From Phyto melanocephala (taxonomy: Eukaryota > Arthropoda > Insecta > Diptera > Rhinophoridae), in NCBI GenBank assembly GCA_941918925.1, contig OW799234.1:107381884-107445883 (forward strand): a stretch of DNA of 64,000 nt, written 5' to 3'. This document shows positions 33,501 through 43,607 of this stretch, piece after piece. The position numbers were made by a program, and so were the translations under genes. Position 1 is the stretch's first letter. Each line of letters begins with the position of its first letter. Under the pieces are notes generated by a model. The model searched no databases. It worked only from the letters and a program-made list of their open reading frames with translations, and was not told the origin of the DNA.

Positions 33501-35925
33501 AGACAAGGTGGTTTAGGTTTTTTATCATATCTTAGTAATTTTATTCGTATTCTCCCTTTCAAGAACAACAAATTTTGCAACAAATTTTTTATAATCTGGA
33601 CAAAAACATATAGAAGCCTTTGAAAAAAATATCTACAATTTTGCTTTAAGTTTGAAATAAAAATTAATCCGCCATGTCAATTCTGACGCCATCTTAGATT
33701 TAGTTCTTTTCTAAGGTGAACATTGAAGGAATTGAAAAAGATATTACATCTACCAATTTATTTCGTACTCTATCCTATCAATATATACTGTACTCTACTA
33801 GTAAAGCTTTTTAATTTGATATCAAACTTAAATTCGAAACTTGTCTTAATTTTTTTTCTTTAAATTTTAGCAAAAACTCTGCAATTTGCAATTTGGTGTT
33901 ACAATCGTGTCCAAAAGTAGTTGGTAGTTTTAGGTACTTGATTTCATATTTTCAAGTTAGGTTCACATATAACTGATGACTACTGATTTGTCCAAAAATG
34001 TATATTTATATCAATAGAGGCATATCATGTAAGCAAATAATAACACCCTTGTCTGAAATCTTAACAAGAGCTAAAACAATTTAATTTTTTATAAGATTTC
34101 TACTCTAAAAGGTCGAAAATGAATATTGTATAGGTTGAAAACAAAAGGGGTTGAAAATGAATATTGTATAAGTTACAAACAAAACGACAAGTTACAAGTT
34201 AAGAAGTTACATATACCGCAGTACCAAAGCGCACCGGGCAACAGCAATTTAAAAAAAAAATTAGATGTCAGCAAAATATAATTGCTTCACAAATAAATTA
34301 AAATTTAATAAAAGAAAACTAATATCAAACCGATAAAAAGAAATACAATTTTTTACATTCCAAACTGCATATTAGATATATTTAGATTTCACTGATTTAT
34401 GATTTTCAAATATTACATTAATTTATAAATTTAAAGAAAAAGAAAAACGAATAAAAAAGTCAAATGATAAAGTTTAAAGGACATATATTTTGTCAACTAT
34501 TTGTAAAGACACGTTGTTCTATCGTTTAACGTTCCATTTTTACTAACCCTAAACTGTCAGCTGTCGAATTATATTTTAAGCGTTGCCAACACTCTACTGC
34601 ATAAATGGCGACATATCAAAATCTTGCGTTTATTTTGGGACATCTTTTATATACCTTTTCAGAGGCCCATAATACCTACAGCAAACGTATAGCATTTAAG
34701 TATTGGATTTTAGTATTTTGGTGCCAATGATTTAACAAATGTTAAATGCTTTAATAAAAATAAATAATTTTCTTTGCAAAATTATTATTTGTTTTGCAGG
34801 GGTCCTGGTTCAACAGGTCATTATACTACAACAATAGCAACTCCATATTATAATAGTTATTATAAACCCTCAAATGGTTTTATATCTCGGCCCATAGCAT
34901 TTCCAGACACTTACAGCAGTAATAACAACAACAATAACAATTATAACAAATACAATGGAGCTGGTGGTGGAGTATATGATAACAGTGATGCACATTTGGC
35001 CAACAGCTACAATTCTTGGCAACATCTCAAAGGAAAAGTGGGAACATTGTTAAGTAAGAGAAAAGGTGCTCTACAGGATAGAATTAGTGTTGGTAAGTGC
35101 TATGAATGCGTAATCAAGGCAATATACCCACACAAACATAATAAAACCGATAAAAATATTTACAACAAACTGCAAAATTCAAAATGAAAAAAATAATAAA
35201 AATAATAAACAAAAAATAAAAACTTTACAATTTACATTTATTGTGCTTTTCTTTCTTTTCTTTTACTTTCAAACGTTCCCTTAGGACATTATGCTACCTC
35301 AGAGGATACCGGCAGTAGCCCAAGTGGTGGCTATGCATATGAAAGTTCTCATTCTTATGGTGGCAAGAAACAGCATTTAAATTATTTGCCCACCAATTCT
35401 CAGTTTAGTAGCAATGTAGCTAGCACAGCCCATACGGGTGGCTATTATGGCGATAGTACTGCGGCAGAAGGCATACCATTCGATGTTTATGGTGGTAAGA
35501 ACCCCTACTCAGGCTCAGATGGCAACGACTATGCCACCTACTCCTACTCAGACAACATACATGAGCCAGCTGCACATAAATCCCGTCCGGACATATCGCA
35601 AAAAGCCCTTTTAGCAAAAAGCTTTCTCATACCTCTAGCCAGTGCTGCTGTTTTGGGCATTGCCGCTGCTTTGGTCAGTAATCCCCTGCTGCTGCAGTTG
35701 GGCACAGTATCTGGTGTGCCTGCGGGCACAAGTATTTTGGGCAAACGTAAGCGAAGAGACCTGACCACAATTTCAACTCCTAATGACAAAAGCACACATT
35801 TATCTTTAGCTTATGTTGAGAAAAACAACAAAAATTCTACACAACTGCCTTATAGAGCCCATCATCATCACCATCAACATCAACTGCGACAACATAATCG
35901 TCATAGACATTTTGTGCGTACATAA
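21493..35925 (+). CDS. Predicted secreted low-complexity protein, three coding exons, 398 residues
   Basis: Coding exons are 21493-21755, 34800-35092 and 35285-35925, with GT..AG introns and matching phases, ending in TAA. The product starts with a strong signal peptide (a hydrophobic run ending FLIAINA before KDTQND), then a Thr/Pro-rich stretch, then Tyr/Gly/Ser/Asn-rich sequence with a run of Asn. At residues about 297-337 there is a long Ala/Leu/Val-rich hydrophobic segment ([20 protein letters not shown] onward), followed by a basic KRKRR cluster (339-343) and a His-rich tail. The composition suits an extracellular matrix or cuticle-associated protein, and KRKRR could be a furin-type processing site; both are inferences. 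I do not recognise the family. The ATG at 21493 is the first in frame, and a stop codon plus a promoter lie upstream. The first intron is about 13 kb and full of transposons. Confidence 0.85.
22170..23400 (-). pseudogene. Helitron helicase (RepHel C-terminal, Pif1-like) pseudogene
   Basis: On the minus strand, in order: a decayed Walker A region and [13 protein letters not shown] block (about 23170-23090), [20 protein letters not shown] (Walker B region, about 23015-22950), [16 protein letters not shown], and finally [20 protein letters not shown] followed by [13 protein letters not shown] (about 22260-22175). These are the conserved motifs of Helitron Pif1-like helicases, ending with the motif VI region. 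The frame is broken by many stops, and the Rep nuclease half was not found. It lies in intron 1 of the secreted-protein gene, on the opposite strand. Confidence 0.82.
23742..24612 (-). mobile_element. Non-autonomous Helitron, copy H5 (six-unit)
   Basis: An 871-bp reverse-orientation copy: the plus strand starts CTAGCCAAACCCGGCGCGCG and ends TATATATAGA, followed by a short GATA microsatellite (24611-24630). Six units of about 121 bp and a CA/GT tract (24565-24588). It lies about 340 bases from the helicase remnant, but has its own 3' terminus, so it is a separate insertion. Confidence 0.85.
24739..25491 (-). repeat. Family A dispersed repeat, copy A5, near complete
   Basis: An uninterrupted copy of about 750 bp, very similar to A3, including the A-rich middle (25130-25320), the GGCTCAACTGGGATTCGATG block (25331-25350) and the CGGCACGGCCGAATATAGCA end. 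It carries an expanded run of TCCGTCTGYCCG units near 24880-24915. Confidence 0.85.
25848..26133 (+). repeat. Family A fragment, copy A6 (3' part)
   Basis: Begins near the ...CAGTTGTTTATGTATCGATG block and runs to GTATGAAGGGTATAAT. The 5' half, including the palindrome and A-rich middle, is missing. It is oriented opposite to A5, 350 bases away. Confidence 0.8.
26210..26390. repeat. AT-rich dispersed repeat, second copy of 1-150
   Basis: Similar by eye to the first 150 bases of the window over most of its length. The family is not recognised. Confidence 0.5.
26391..28349. other. Intronic spacer without recognised genes
   Basis: Within intron 1 of the secreted-protein gene. AT-rich; only chance frames. 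Nothing supported. Confidence 0.4.
28350..29290 (-). pseudogene. Non-LTR retrotransposon remnant: RNase H and C-terminal region
   Basis: The minus strand reads [20 protein letters not shown] (29100-29040), then with a frameshift [11 protein letters not shown]...[12 protein letters not shown] (28980-28890). It continues to a degenerate cysteine-rich end with [19 protein letters not shown] (about 28470-28410). The blocks parallel those of the remnant at 19400-20470 on the other strand, so both derive from one family. Not functional. Confidence 0.7.
29870..30060 (+). pseudogene. Mariner-like transposase fragment
   Basis: Shifting frames give [15 protein letters not shown]..., then [23 protein letters not shown], corresponding to the end of the catalytic core where active mariners have WFQQDGA. 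Stops interrupt it. Terminal repeats were not found. Confidence 0.55.
30061..31714. other. Intronic spacer without recognised genes
   Basis: AT-rich, part of intron 1 of the secreted-protein gene. Nothing supported. Confidence 0.4.
31715..32152. mobile_element. Foldback MITE
   Basis: Inverted ends: left ATATATAGACGACAGCAGAC (31719-31738), right complement AACACATAGACGACAGCAGA. Overall about 440 bp, with CAGCAG-rich subterminal sequence on the right. A GCCTAAGTTG segment (32012-32021) is shared with the foldback element at 48533-49818. No target duplication could be assigned. Confidence 0.6.
32153..32991. other. Intronic spacer without recognised genes
   Basis: Unrecognised AT-rich DNA. Confidence 0.4.
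32992..33545 (+). repeat. Family A copy A7, diverged, with LINE tail inserted
   Basis: Starts CAACAAGTAAGAGTG, then TATTCGGCCGTGTCAAATC, contains CATCCCATTGTAAAATTATA (33130-33149) and the TGGCTTAACTGGGATTCGAA block (33449-33468). Bases about 33172-33420 are the 3' tail of a non-LTR element (same tail as at 50373-50672). The 3' end of family A is missing beyond about 33545. Confidence 0.75.
33172..33420 (+). mobile_element. 3' tail of a 5'-truncated non-LTR retrotransposon
   Basis: Shares with 50373-50672 the blocks GTTGTTAAGTAACTT, ACTCGATATAAAATTATAT, TGGTCGAAATATT, and AAGCCAAACAAAAATCTACA followed by A-rich sequence. Only 3' UTR is present. It is inserted in family A copy A7. Confidence 0.7.
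33546..34799. other. End of intron 1 of the secreted-protein gene
   Basis: AT-rich, unrecognised, ending in a normal acceptor (TTTGTTTTGCAG). Confidence 0.45.
34800..35092 (+). CDS. Secreted-protein gene, exon 2 (Tyr/Asn/Gly-rich)
   Basis: A 293-bp exon after the acceptor TTTTGCAG, ending at the donor GTAAGT. It encodes a Tyr- and Asn-rich sequence with a run of seven Asn (residues from AAC repeats at 34924-34942) and then a short basic helix-like part ([20 protein letters not shown]). The frame stays open past the donor for about 30 codons, but that extension is A-rich and reads like intron. Confidence 0.87.
35285..35925 (+). CDS. Secreted-protein gene, exon 3 (hydrophobic segment, KRKRR, His-rich tail)
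   Basis: A 641-bp terminal exon after a pyrimidine-rich acceptor (TTCCCTTAG). It codes for Gly/Tyr/Ser-rich repeats, the 40-residue hydrophobic segment, KRKRRDL, and a tail with five consecutive His. It is clearly richer in GC than its surroundings. The stop is TAA at 35923-35925. Candidate poly(A) signals AATAAA lie at 36037-36042 and 36217-36222. Confidence 0.9.
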
Positions 35926-36036
35926 GTCATCCTGTGTTGCAACAAGTTTCATTGAGTTACAAGTCCAAAATCTTAAAATTGAAACGCCCAGATAAAAATA
36001 CCCAAATAACACCAACGCTTAGAACTTATTTAGAAG

Positions 36037-36222
36037 AATAAACACAGGGTAACATGAGGGAGATAACACATACAGTTGTTTTAACTTAATCACCTGTCAG
36101 TATTGTAATTTACTCTTAAGCTTTATAACGGTTTTTATTTTACGTTTTTGTGTGATTTTCTCTTGTCCACAAACTATTATTGAAATATCCAGTTGAAGTT
36201 AAGTTGCAAGTCATGAAATAAA
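36037..36222 (+). terminator. Candidate polyadenylation signals of the secreted-protein gene
   Basis: AATAAA occurs at 36037-36042 and again at 36217-36222, 112 and 292 bases after the stop codon. Either would be a normal insect 3' end. In such AT-rich DNA the hexamer alone is weak evidence. Confidence 0.4.
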
Positions 36223-36298
36223 ATCATGCTGAAGATTTTTTATTTATAGAATTAAAAATAAAAATCAAATTAGGTTAAGTATTAATGGCTCTGTGCTG

Positions 36299-36514
36299 CT
36301 TAAGGCATGTTCACACTCAGCAAATATTTGACAAAATATATGGAACCACTAAAACATCTACTACTACTAACTATTTTTATTATCAATATGTTATTGTATG
36401 TTTTAACTGAACATATTTGGTGTAAGAAAAATTATAAAACGCAAAATCAATATTTACCAATAATAGCGGTCACGCTTATTTTGGGCAAATATTTACAAAT
36501 GTGAACGTTGCTTT
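36299..36514. mobile_element. Foldback MITE downstream of the secreted-protein gene
   Basis: A 216-bp element with inverted ends: left about CTTAAGGCATGTTCACACTC (36298 on) and AGCAAATATTTG, right complement CTAAAGCAACGTTCACATTT and GTAAATATTTG. The open frame inside is incidental. Confidence 0.6.
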
Positions 36515-36775
36515 AGAGTTATAAAAGAAATATGTATGTTTAATAAATAAATAAAAAAATATTTAAGGCAAAAAGAAGTAGTTTTTGTTCGAAGCGTTAG
36601 ATTAGGTTTCTTTGGCAAAAAAAGTAAAGCTTTTGCGATACCAGCTGTTTGCCTTTCTATAGAGGATTCATATCATCATCAGATCAACATTTGGCATACG
36701 TCGATATGTTGTTGTTGTTTATTTGCAATAAATGCTGATTGTTTTAAAATATGTGTGTCTGTATGTATGTATGTA

Positions 36776-37221
36776 CAGTTGATTCGCGGTAACAAAAACA
36801 CTGCCTTACGTGAACACCATATAACATGTACATAATTTTTTTTTACACTGACTACTCTGTATAGGTAGAAAGCCTTATAACGTGAACAAATTTGTCGGTT
36901 ATCCAAATCGTTTTCATAAAAAGGGGTATCCCCGTAAATGATTGCTCAGCGTTCATTAATGGACGCTTTTGGCTATTTAAATTCAAATTGGCAACGTTTT
37001 GAAAGAAAACAATAGAAAAATTTTGGTTGAACATTTTTAGCTCTTTAGGAGATGAAGAAGACCTTTTCTTTATATAACAATCCAAAACACAAAAGAATAT
37101 ATAAATTTGAGTTAAAATACATGTCTTATTTATTTGGAAATTTTAAAGAGTCAAGATGAACAACTTTGCAAACTTGAACACGCTCGGTTTTTAATAGTTC
37201 ACGTTACCGCAAGTCTACTAT
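36776..37221. mobile_element. pogo/Tigger-type MITE
   Basis: The left end CAGTTGATTCGCGGTAAC follows TA, and the complement of the right end reads CATAGTAGACTTGCGGTAAC. Subterminal GTGAAC / GTTCAC motifs recur (36810, 36875, 37197). CAGT ends with CGCGGTAAC and GTGAAC are typical of pogo/Tigger terminal repeats. No coding capacity. Confidence 0.55.
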
Positions 37222-39117
37222 GTATATGTATGTATACAAAAATATGCACTAAAATTTTGATGCAAAATTTTTTTAGTATACAAACACACACACACAGATA
37301 TTTTTATAAGAATAATAAAATTACAGTAGACTTTTTTGCGCAGAATATGGTTGTTTTAGGAGATAGATTTAGTACCAAATTAAATGTATTTAAAACACCT
37401 GTTCAATAGTGAAAACGAACATTTTCAAAATTGCCTGAGATTTTTGTAAGATCTCTAAATACCAGTATATCAATATATTTTGAGTGAAACTTTTATGCCT
37501 TACCATGTATCAGCTCTATTCGGTGTAACACATACAAACACATTTTCAAATATATAGCACTCTTACTTATTTTATATGACAAACAATGGGACACAAAAAA
37601 ATAATCAGCTGGACTGGCACCGCTACCTGTGTAAGTATACCTTGCAACAAGCCACACATATATTTTCAATGGAACAAAAACAAAACAGCTTAATCATAAC
37701 AGCACAGAACGTACAAACTAATTCTGCCTTAAGTCTTACCTACCGTTGCCACATGCAAGTGCAAGTGAAAAAAAACCAATACACTAACACTTTTTTACTA
37801 ACACAACTACACTTTGGCAACCTGCGACTCAGCTTGCGAAGAAATTTTTAAGCAAGTAAAATTTTTACAGTTACGGCAAGTAAAGTGACAAGCCGAAAAA
37901 CAGTGTTGTCTAATACTGAGTTTTTTGTTAACTCAATAATATATCATACAATTGTGATAAATAATTCAGCTAATTTTTTTAATAAATATGTATATAAAGA
38001 ATATTAAGAAGAAAATATAAATATTCATTTAAAATGTAAGTTTTAATATAAATATCAAAATTTAATAAAATAAATTATATTAAAAAGTTACATGTCTAAA
38101 GGTAACGTTCAATAGTGGCAATTGACAACACTTAATTAATAATTGAAGCAGCGCCATTTGTGTTAAATTTGTTTGAAGTTTATTTGTTGACGACATTTTA
38201 AAAATGAATTTGCACTGTGCTGTGTAGCCACTCAAAAAATTGTTGTTTTTTTTTGGCATTTCTCCTGATTTTCGTTAGTAATACGTATACACTACTTGCA
38301 AGTAAATACTTGCCTGTGGCAACGTAGGGTTATGTACGAAACAACTGATTTTTATTTGCCTGTCGTTTTACATATCTCATCGGCAACCACGTATGTATGT
38401 CTTAAAATAAAATTTTCCAGGAGAGCTACAAAACCGTGTTAGTGCCGAACGATTTTTGAATATACATATATAGAAGTTACATTATTATGCCATTAAAATC
38501 ATCGGAATCCGTCCATCTTATTTGAGAAATTTTTAAAACCAAGTAAAACCGTCTAAAACCAAGCAATATGACATTATTAACTCAAAAGCGTATAAAATGA
38601 ACATACGCGGTTGCCCATGAAAACCACAGATATATCAATTGACATTAAACAATACAACCGATACAACACTATTAAATAAAAACTGCAGAATACAATAGGG
38701 GGTTGTGAATTAAACAATACAATTAAACGTATGTAAAAACTATGAACGAATAAGAAAAAACTTTAATAATATACTTGATGAAAAACCGCCAGTAATTCGG
38801 GCGACATCTGTATATAAAAGTTGACATTACTACTAACGAAATCATACGCAGTAAAGACAACAACCTCATTTCATTGAGTATATTGCTTATTTAAACAAAG
38901 TGTCATAACTTAAAATTCGTACAAATAAAAGTTTGTACTAAAAAATTTATACGTTAAAAGATTTAAAGCTGACTAAAACTTTCAAAACTACTTTAAGGTG
39001 ACGATATGTATCTAAAACGAGATACTTATCTATTTGCAATATATTTATTAATGCACTAATTTTAAAGAAAAATTCATAGTTAGTTTTTTTAAATTATTTT
39101 ATCAAAATAAAACATTT
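37222..39117. other. Spacer without recognised genes
   Basis: A 91-codon frame at 37576-37851 has no recognisable domain or start context. Nothing else is supported. Confidence 0.4.
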
Positions 39118-40012
39118 ATGTAGGTTTGCGTCGCTAATTGAGACGGCGAAAAAACAAGACGCAAACTGAAACAACGCAAAGAAAATCGCAGTTTTCCATA
39201 CATTTGTATTAATTTTCATTTAATTCGTTACGACACTTCTAATTTTAGTTAAAAAAAAATTTTTTTCAATAGAAAATACAAATTTTGTATAATGATTTTT
39301 GTAATAAGAGTTTTTATTGAAATAAAATCATAACAGTTCATGAAAAACACTTAAAAAATATAACAAAAATATTAATATAAAATTCATAGAACATAAATTA
39401 AAAAGTAAAAGTCAATCAGTGTCTCTGGAACAAATGTTTTTTATTGTAGAAGGGGCTAGTCCCAGGTTTCCTCCAATATCGACAGTTTTCTCCCCTGATT
39501 TAAAAAACGCTTTAAAATATCCAGTTTTTGTTCTAAGCTTATTTGCTTTCTTTTTTGACTCATTGTTGAAAAATATTTAGGTTAAACTTTACTTCACCAA
39601 ATGTAATTTCAAACTACTCACGAAGACAAACTTGAAGACAACTTTCACATACAAATTTACATTACGTCGTTCGTACATTATTGTGTTCTATATGTATAGG
39701 TTTTATGCGTCACAAACAGAAGCAAAAACGACGCAACATCAAAATCACGGAAATTTTAAAGAGACGCAACTTCGAAACTACGCAAACCGGGGTGGGTGTG
39801 AGTGTATTTCAATACTTTGCTTTTATGCTTAAATCAAAATATTATTTTTATTTTATGTTTCTGCAAACAGAAGCAAAAACGACGCAACATCAAAATCACG
39901 GAAATTTTAAAGAGACGCAACTTCGAAACTACGCAAACCGGGGTGGGTGTGAGTGTATTTCAATACTTTGCTTTTATGCTTAAATCAAAATATTATTTTT
40001 ATTTTATGTTTC
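39118..40012 (-). mobile_element. pogo-like element remnant with a tandemly duplicated right end
   Basis: The left boundary region (TAGGTTTGCGTCGCTAATTG, 39121-39140) and the complement of the right region (CCGGTTTGCGTAGTTTCGAA) are partial inverted repeats rich in GACGCAA motifs. Between them lies a CENP-B-like transposase start. The right part is present twice, as an apparently identical tandem duplication of period 151 (39713-39863 and 39864-40012). Confidence 0.55.
39408..39563 (-). pseudogene. pogo-type transposase N-terminal fragment
   Basis: The minus strand opens with MSQKRKQISLEQKLDILKRF and, after a frameshift, continues as KTVDIGGNLGLAPSTIKNIC. This is the CENP-B-like helix-turn-helix that begins pogo/Tigger transposases (compare the fragment at 1564-1848). 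The rest of the enzyme is missing. Confidence 0.65.
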
Positions 40013-40212
40013 TCACCAAGCCATATTCATATATTTATATAAAATGGCGAACTGATACAACAAAGCAATTTTTTAGGAAATGTTGTCTGTCAAGGCCGAT
40101 TCGTATTCCAGGGATGGGAAAGTTTAATTTAACAAAATTTTATTAAGAAAAGGATATATAATTGTTAAACATATTATAAATTGAGCAAAAGCAATAAATA
40201 TACATACATTTG

Positions 40213-40763
40213 GTATATTTCAAGGCGAATTCAATGAGGTGAACTCGTCGCTAAAACAACTACAAAGTGAAAATTACAATGTGTATTTTGTTAGTGTAAC
40301 CTAGGTTGAAAAGGAGGGGTATAAAAGCCCAAACCCATGACAGGTATGCACTTATGCCCAGTTGGCATGTCGATTAGTGTAAACTAACTTGAGCTGTCAA
40401 AAAAAGTTGTTTACGAAATCAAAAATAAAAAACACGTTTTTATATATACATATACATATTCACAAATAAAAATAGTCTGTTTTATTTAATTTAATTTAAT
40501 TTTTTTAACGTTTTATAAAATTTTTCACAATTCACAATTTTTTATCTCTTTTTTTACAATTTTTAAGAGAATTTGCACAATTTTTCACAATTTTAAAAAT
40601 TTTTCAACTAATGGCGCCCACAAATGTAATGTAAACAATAGAAAAGTAGAAGCACACATAAAAACACAAACAAAATTTGACATTTCAATATTAAAAAGAG
40701 TGCTCAGCTGATAAACAGCTGCTTTAATAACTTCACCTGATGTAAATTCGCCTTGGTATATTT
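40213..40763. mobile_element. hAT-type MITE with CAAGGCG ends
   Basis: The body is 40221-40755 (535 bp), with inverted ends CAAGGCGAATTCAATGAGGTGA / complement CAAGGCGAATTTACATCAGG, flanked by a perfect 8-bp duplication GTATATTT (40213-40220, 40756-40763). A further isolated end (AAATTCGCCTTG, 40914-40926) lies 160 bases downstream. The ends resemble those of the 8871 and 43300 elements (CAAGGC). Confidence 0.85.
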
Positions 40764-43291
40764 ATTATTAAAGAAGTACACTCAAGTTAATTGTTTAATA
40801 CCAAAACCAAAATCTTTTCCATCTCGGCATTAATAAATGAATTCAAGTCGAATTCTTTGATTTTTGACATAATGCTTCCCTATCATCTGGACTGATGATA
40901 ATTTTACCTGTAGAAATTCGCCTTGTTTCTCACTTAAAAAAAAAACACACACATTTATTTATTTATTTATTTTTTTTATATATAATTTATATTCAGTTTA
41001 TTTTATTTTTTTTTTTTTCTTTTATATTTATTACTTCACATATTACAATAACTAGATTATTTCCTTTTTATATTTATTTAATATAAGTTTTTGTTTTTAA
41101 ATATTTTTTTCTTTTGTTTTTTTAAAATGTACATTTATAGAATATAATATTAAATAGTGGCATGTGGGTTGTTCATTAATTATAATTATGTTTAAAATGA
41201 TGTTTGTTATTGATTAAATTATCATTTATAAATTATAATATATTTGTTTTAAAAAAAATAAATTAAAAAAAAACAAGTTTTGAAATTAAGATTAAAGGAA
41301 AGAAAAACAATTATTTTTAATAAAAACAAGGGGAGAATTAACAATTTACAACATTTTTTTTTTCTAATTTTGGGCAAAAGTATAAAAATAGTAAAAAAAA
41401 TATTAAACAAAGAATTTAATTTACACAAATATTTACAAAATATTTTAGTTTTTTTTTTATATAGTAATTAAAAAGAAAATATTTAATAAGGCGCAATTGT
41501 TTTGTTTTAAATTCTACAAACACATATACAATAAATTAAATATTCTTTTCTTGTTGTGCTTTCAAACAAAAAGTGCTAAACAACAATTTTAGGTAGAAAA
41601 TTTATTTTTTTATTTTTATTTTTTTTTAAATAAGAATTTATTTAATTTTAAAAATTATTTATTATACAATAACAAACAAAAAAAATTAAATTATTATACA
41701 TATTAAATTAAAAAAAAAGGAATTAAATATTATATACATTTACATATACATATGCCATAAGGTTTAAAAAATGTTGTTGGAATTTTTTTTAAAAAAAGTC
41801 TGTAGATTTATGTTTTGTAAAAATGGAATGGATTTAGGGTAAGATTTCTTTATTTTTAACATAAATTTTAAACTTGGCTTTATTTTTCGGGATTTCTTGA
41901 TTTTTATTTTTATTTTTAATTCAATTTTTGTTTGCATAGAAAAAAATTAAATATCACATTTAAAAAACTTTCTAGAAAATACTTTTAAAAAATAAATTTT
42001 TATTGGAATCTGGTTTTTTTCTTATTTTCTAAAAAAAAAAAAAATAATATTTGTTTTTTTTTTTTTTTAAATTCTGACTTACATATAAAGTTTTGTCATT
42101 GTTGAAAAATATTTTATACGCCCATTAGTTATTTTATCTATTCGTTTACAGGTGTAAGTAGATGTTTATTCATCAGTATTTGTTATTTTTTCGATTTTAT
42201 ACTTCACCTGTCAAACTTCAATAGATAAAAAATATTTCTCTCTCTCTTCTCCCGCTTATTTCATTTGTCACACTTTAGCTTGATTAAACAAAAAAATATT
42301 CTTTCCAAACTGTAATTACCTGATGAATAATTGTGCCTTGGATAAAACAATGTCAAACAAATGAAAATAATATTTAAATAAATTAATTTTGTACTTTCAT
42401 ATAAAAGTAAGCACTTAAGAGGAGTGAGTCTCAAATGTGTTGAACAATTTTGTGTAAACATAAATATAGTTTGAACTTAAATTTTAATCGCGACTCCTTT
42501 AGATTATTTTAAATGCCTTTACAATATTACCTAAAGATCAGTAATCGAAAACACGGATTACACTATTGATTGCATTTGCCAATTTATAGGTGAGTTTTTC
42601 AGTCTGCCTTCTACAGCATACTGAAAGCAACACAAGCAACGAGCGTCTTCTGACGAAAACTTGCTGCGAGACTAATTTTTTTTTCCATCAATATCTATGA
42701 GTTGACGATTGCTATAAACCAACGGATTAACACAAACTCGGAAACATATTTGATATACGAAATTACTAGTTTCTATTTAGCACTTTTTGATATTTTTGGC
42801 AAACATCACTTTAAATCCACTTTACTAATCTTATGAATTGTAAATAAAGAAATAAATATAAAAGTCAATTTACAAGACCTTATAACTAAACTTTGTTTTG
42901 ATTCAACATTTAAATTTAAATTAATTATAAAGCAAAAAAAAAAATAAAAAAAAATCCAAGTCACCCATAAAATATGTAGTGAGCTTATTTAGTGGAACAA
43001 TACAACTAAACGTTTTTATGGTGTTCACGTCACCAATTTAAGTCTTGCAAAAGAACATAATTTCAAATAATTAATTTTATCGCATTAATCTGTAATTTCC
43101 ATAAAAAATATTTTTCAATCAAAAAAAAAAAAAAAAAGTAGAATGGAATGGAATGGAACTGGTTTTCAAAAATCGTTAGAATTGATTATAATCTTGATTT
43201 TAGGAATTGTCGAAATTTTCAAATATTAAATTTAATTTGGTTTTCAAATTAATTAATTGCCAATAATCAGAATTAATTCGTTTAAAAGTAC
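40764..43291. other. Extremely AT-rich spacer
   Basis: Long A and T runs, no supported gene. One extra hAT-type end at 40914-40926. Part of this could be 3' UTR or flank of Graf, which is transcribed towards it, but I cannot place a transcript end. Confidence 0.4.
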
Positions 43292-43607
43292 CTACACATC
43301 AAGGCATATCAATAAGGTATATGATGCATCGCGGCAACAAATACAAAAATTAAAAAACATATGCATTTTATTTTTGTATATATGCCGGCATATGTCATGC
43401 AATTTTTTTATTTTCTTCTTTAATTTTAATAATTTTTAAAAAACTTTAAAGCGAAAACTTTTTATTCATGGTTTTGTATTTTTTTAAACGCTTTAAACCA
43501 ACCGAAACTCCGAATTATTTATTGTATAAGGAATTATGAATTGTTTATAAAAAAAAACAGTCAGCTGATTGGATGCGAGTACCTAATGGATATGCCTTGC
43601 TACACAT
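43292..43607. mobile_element. hAT-type MITE, copy 2
   Basis: The body is 43300-43599 (300 bp), with ends CAAGGCATATCAATAAGGTA / TACCTAATGGATATGCCTTG and a perfect 8-bp duplication CTACACAT on both sides (43292-43299, 43600-43607). Homologous to 8871-9228, but about 60 bp shorter inside. Confidence 0.87.

Noticed and set aside
34774..35187. A 137-codon single-exon reading of exon 2.
   Set aside because: The ends are intronic: a clean acceptor at 34798-34799 and donor at 35093 give phase-matched joins to exons 1 and 3.
37576..37851. A 91-codon frame as a small gene.
   Set aside because: No domain, signal peptide, splice context or compositional shift; consistent with a chance frame.
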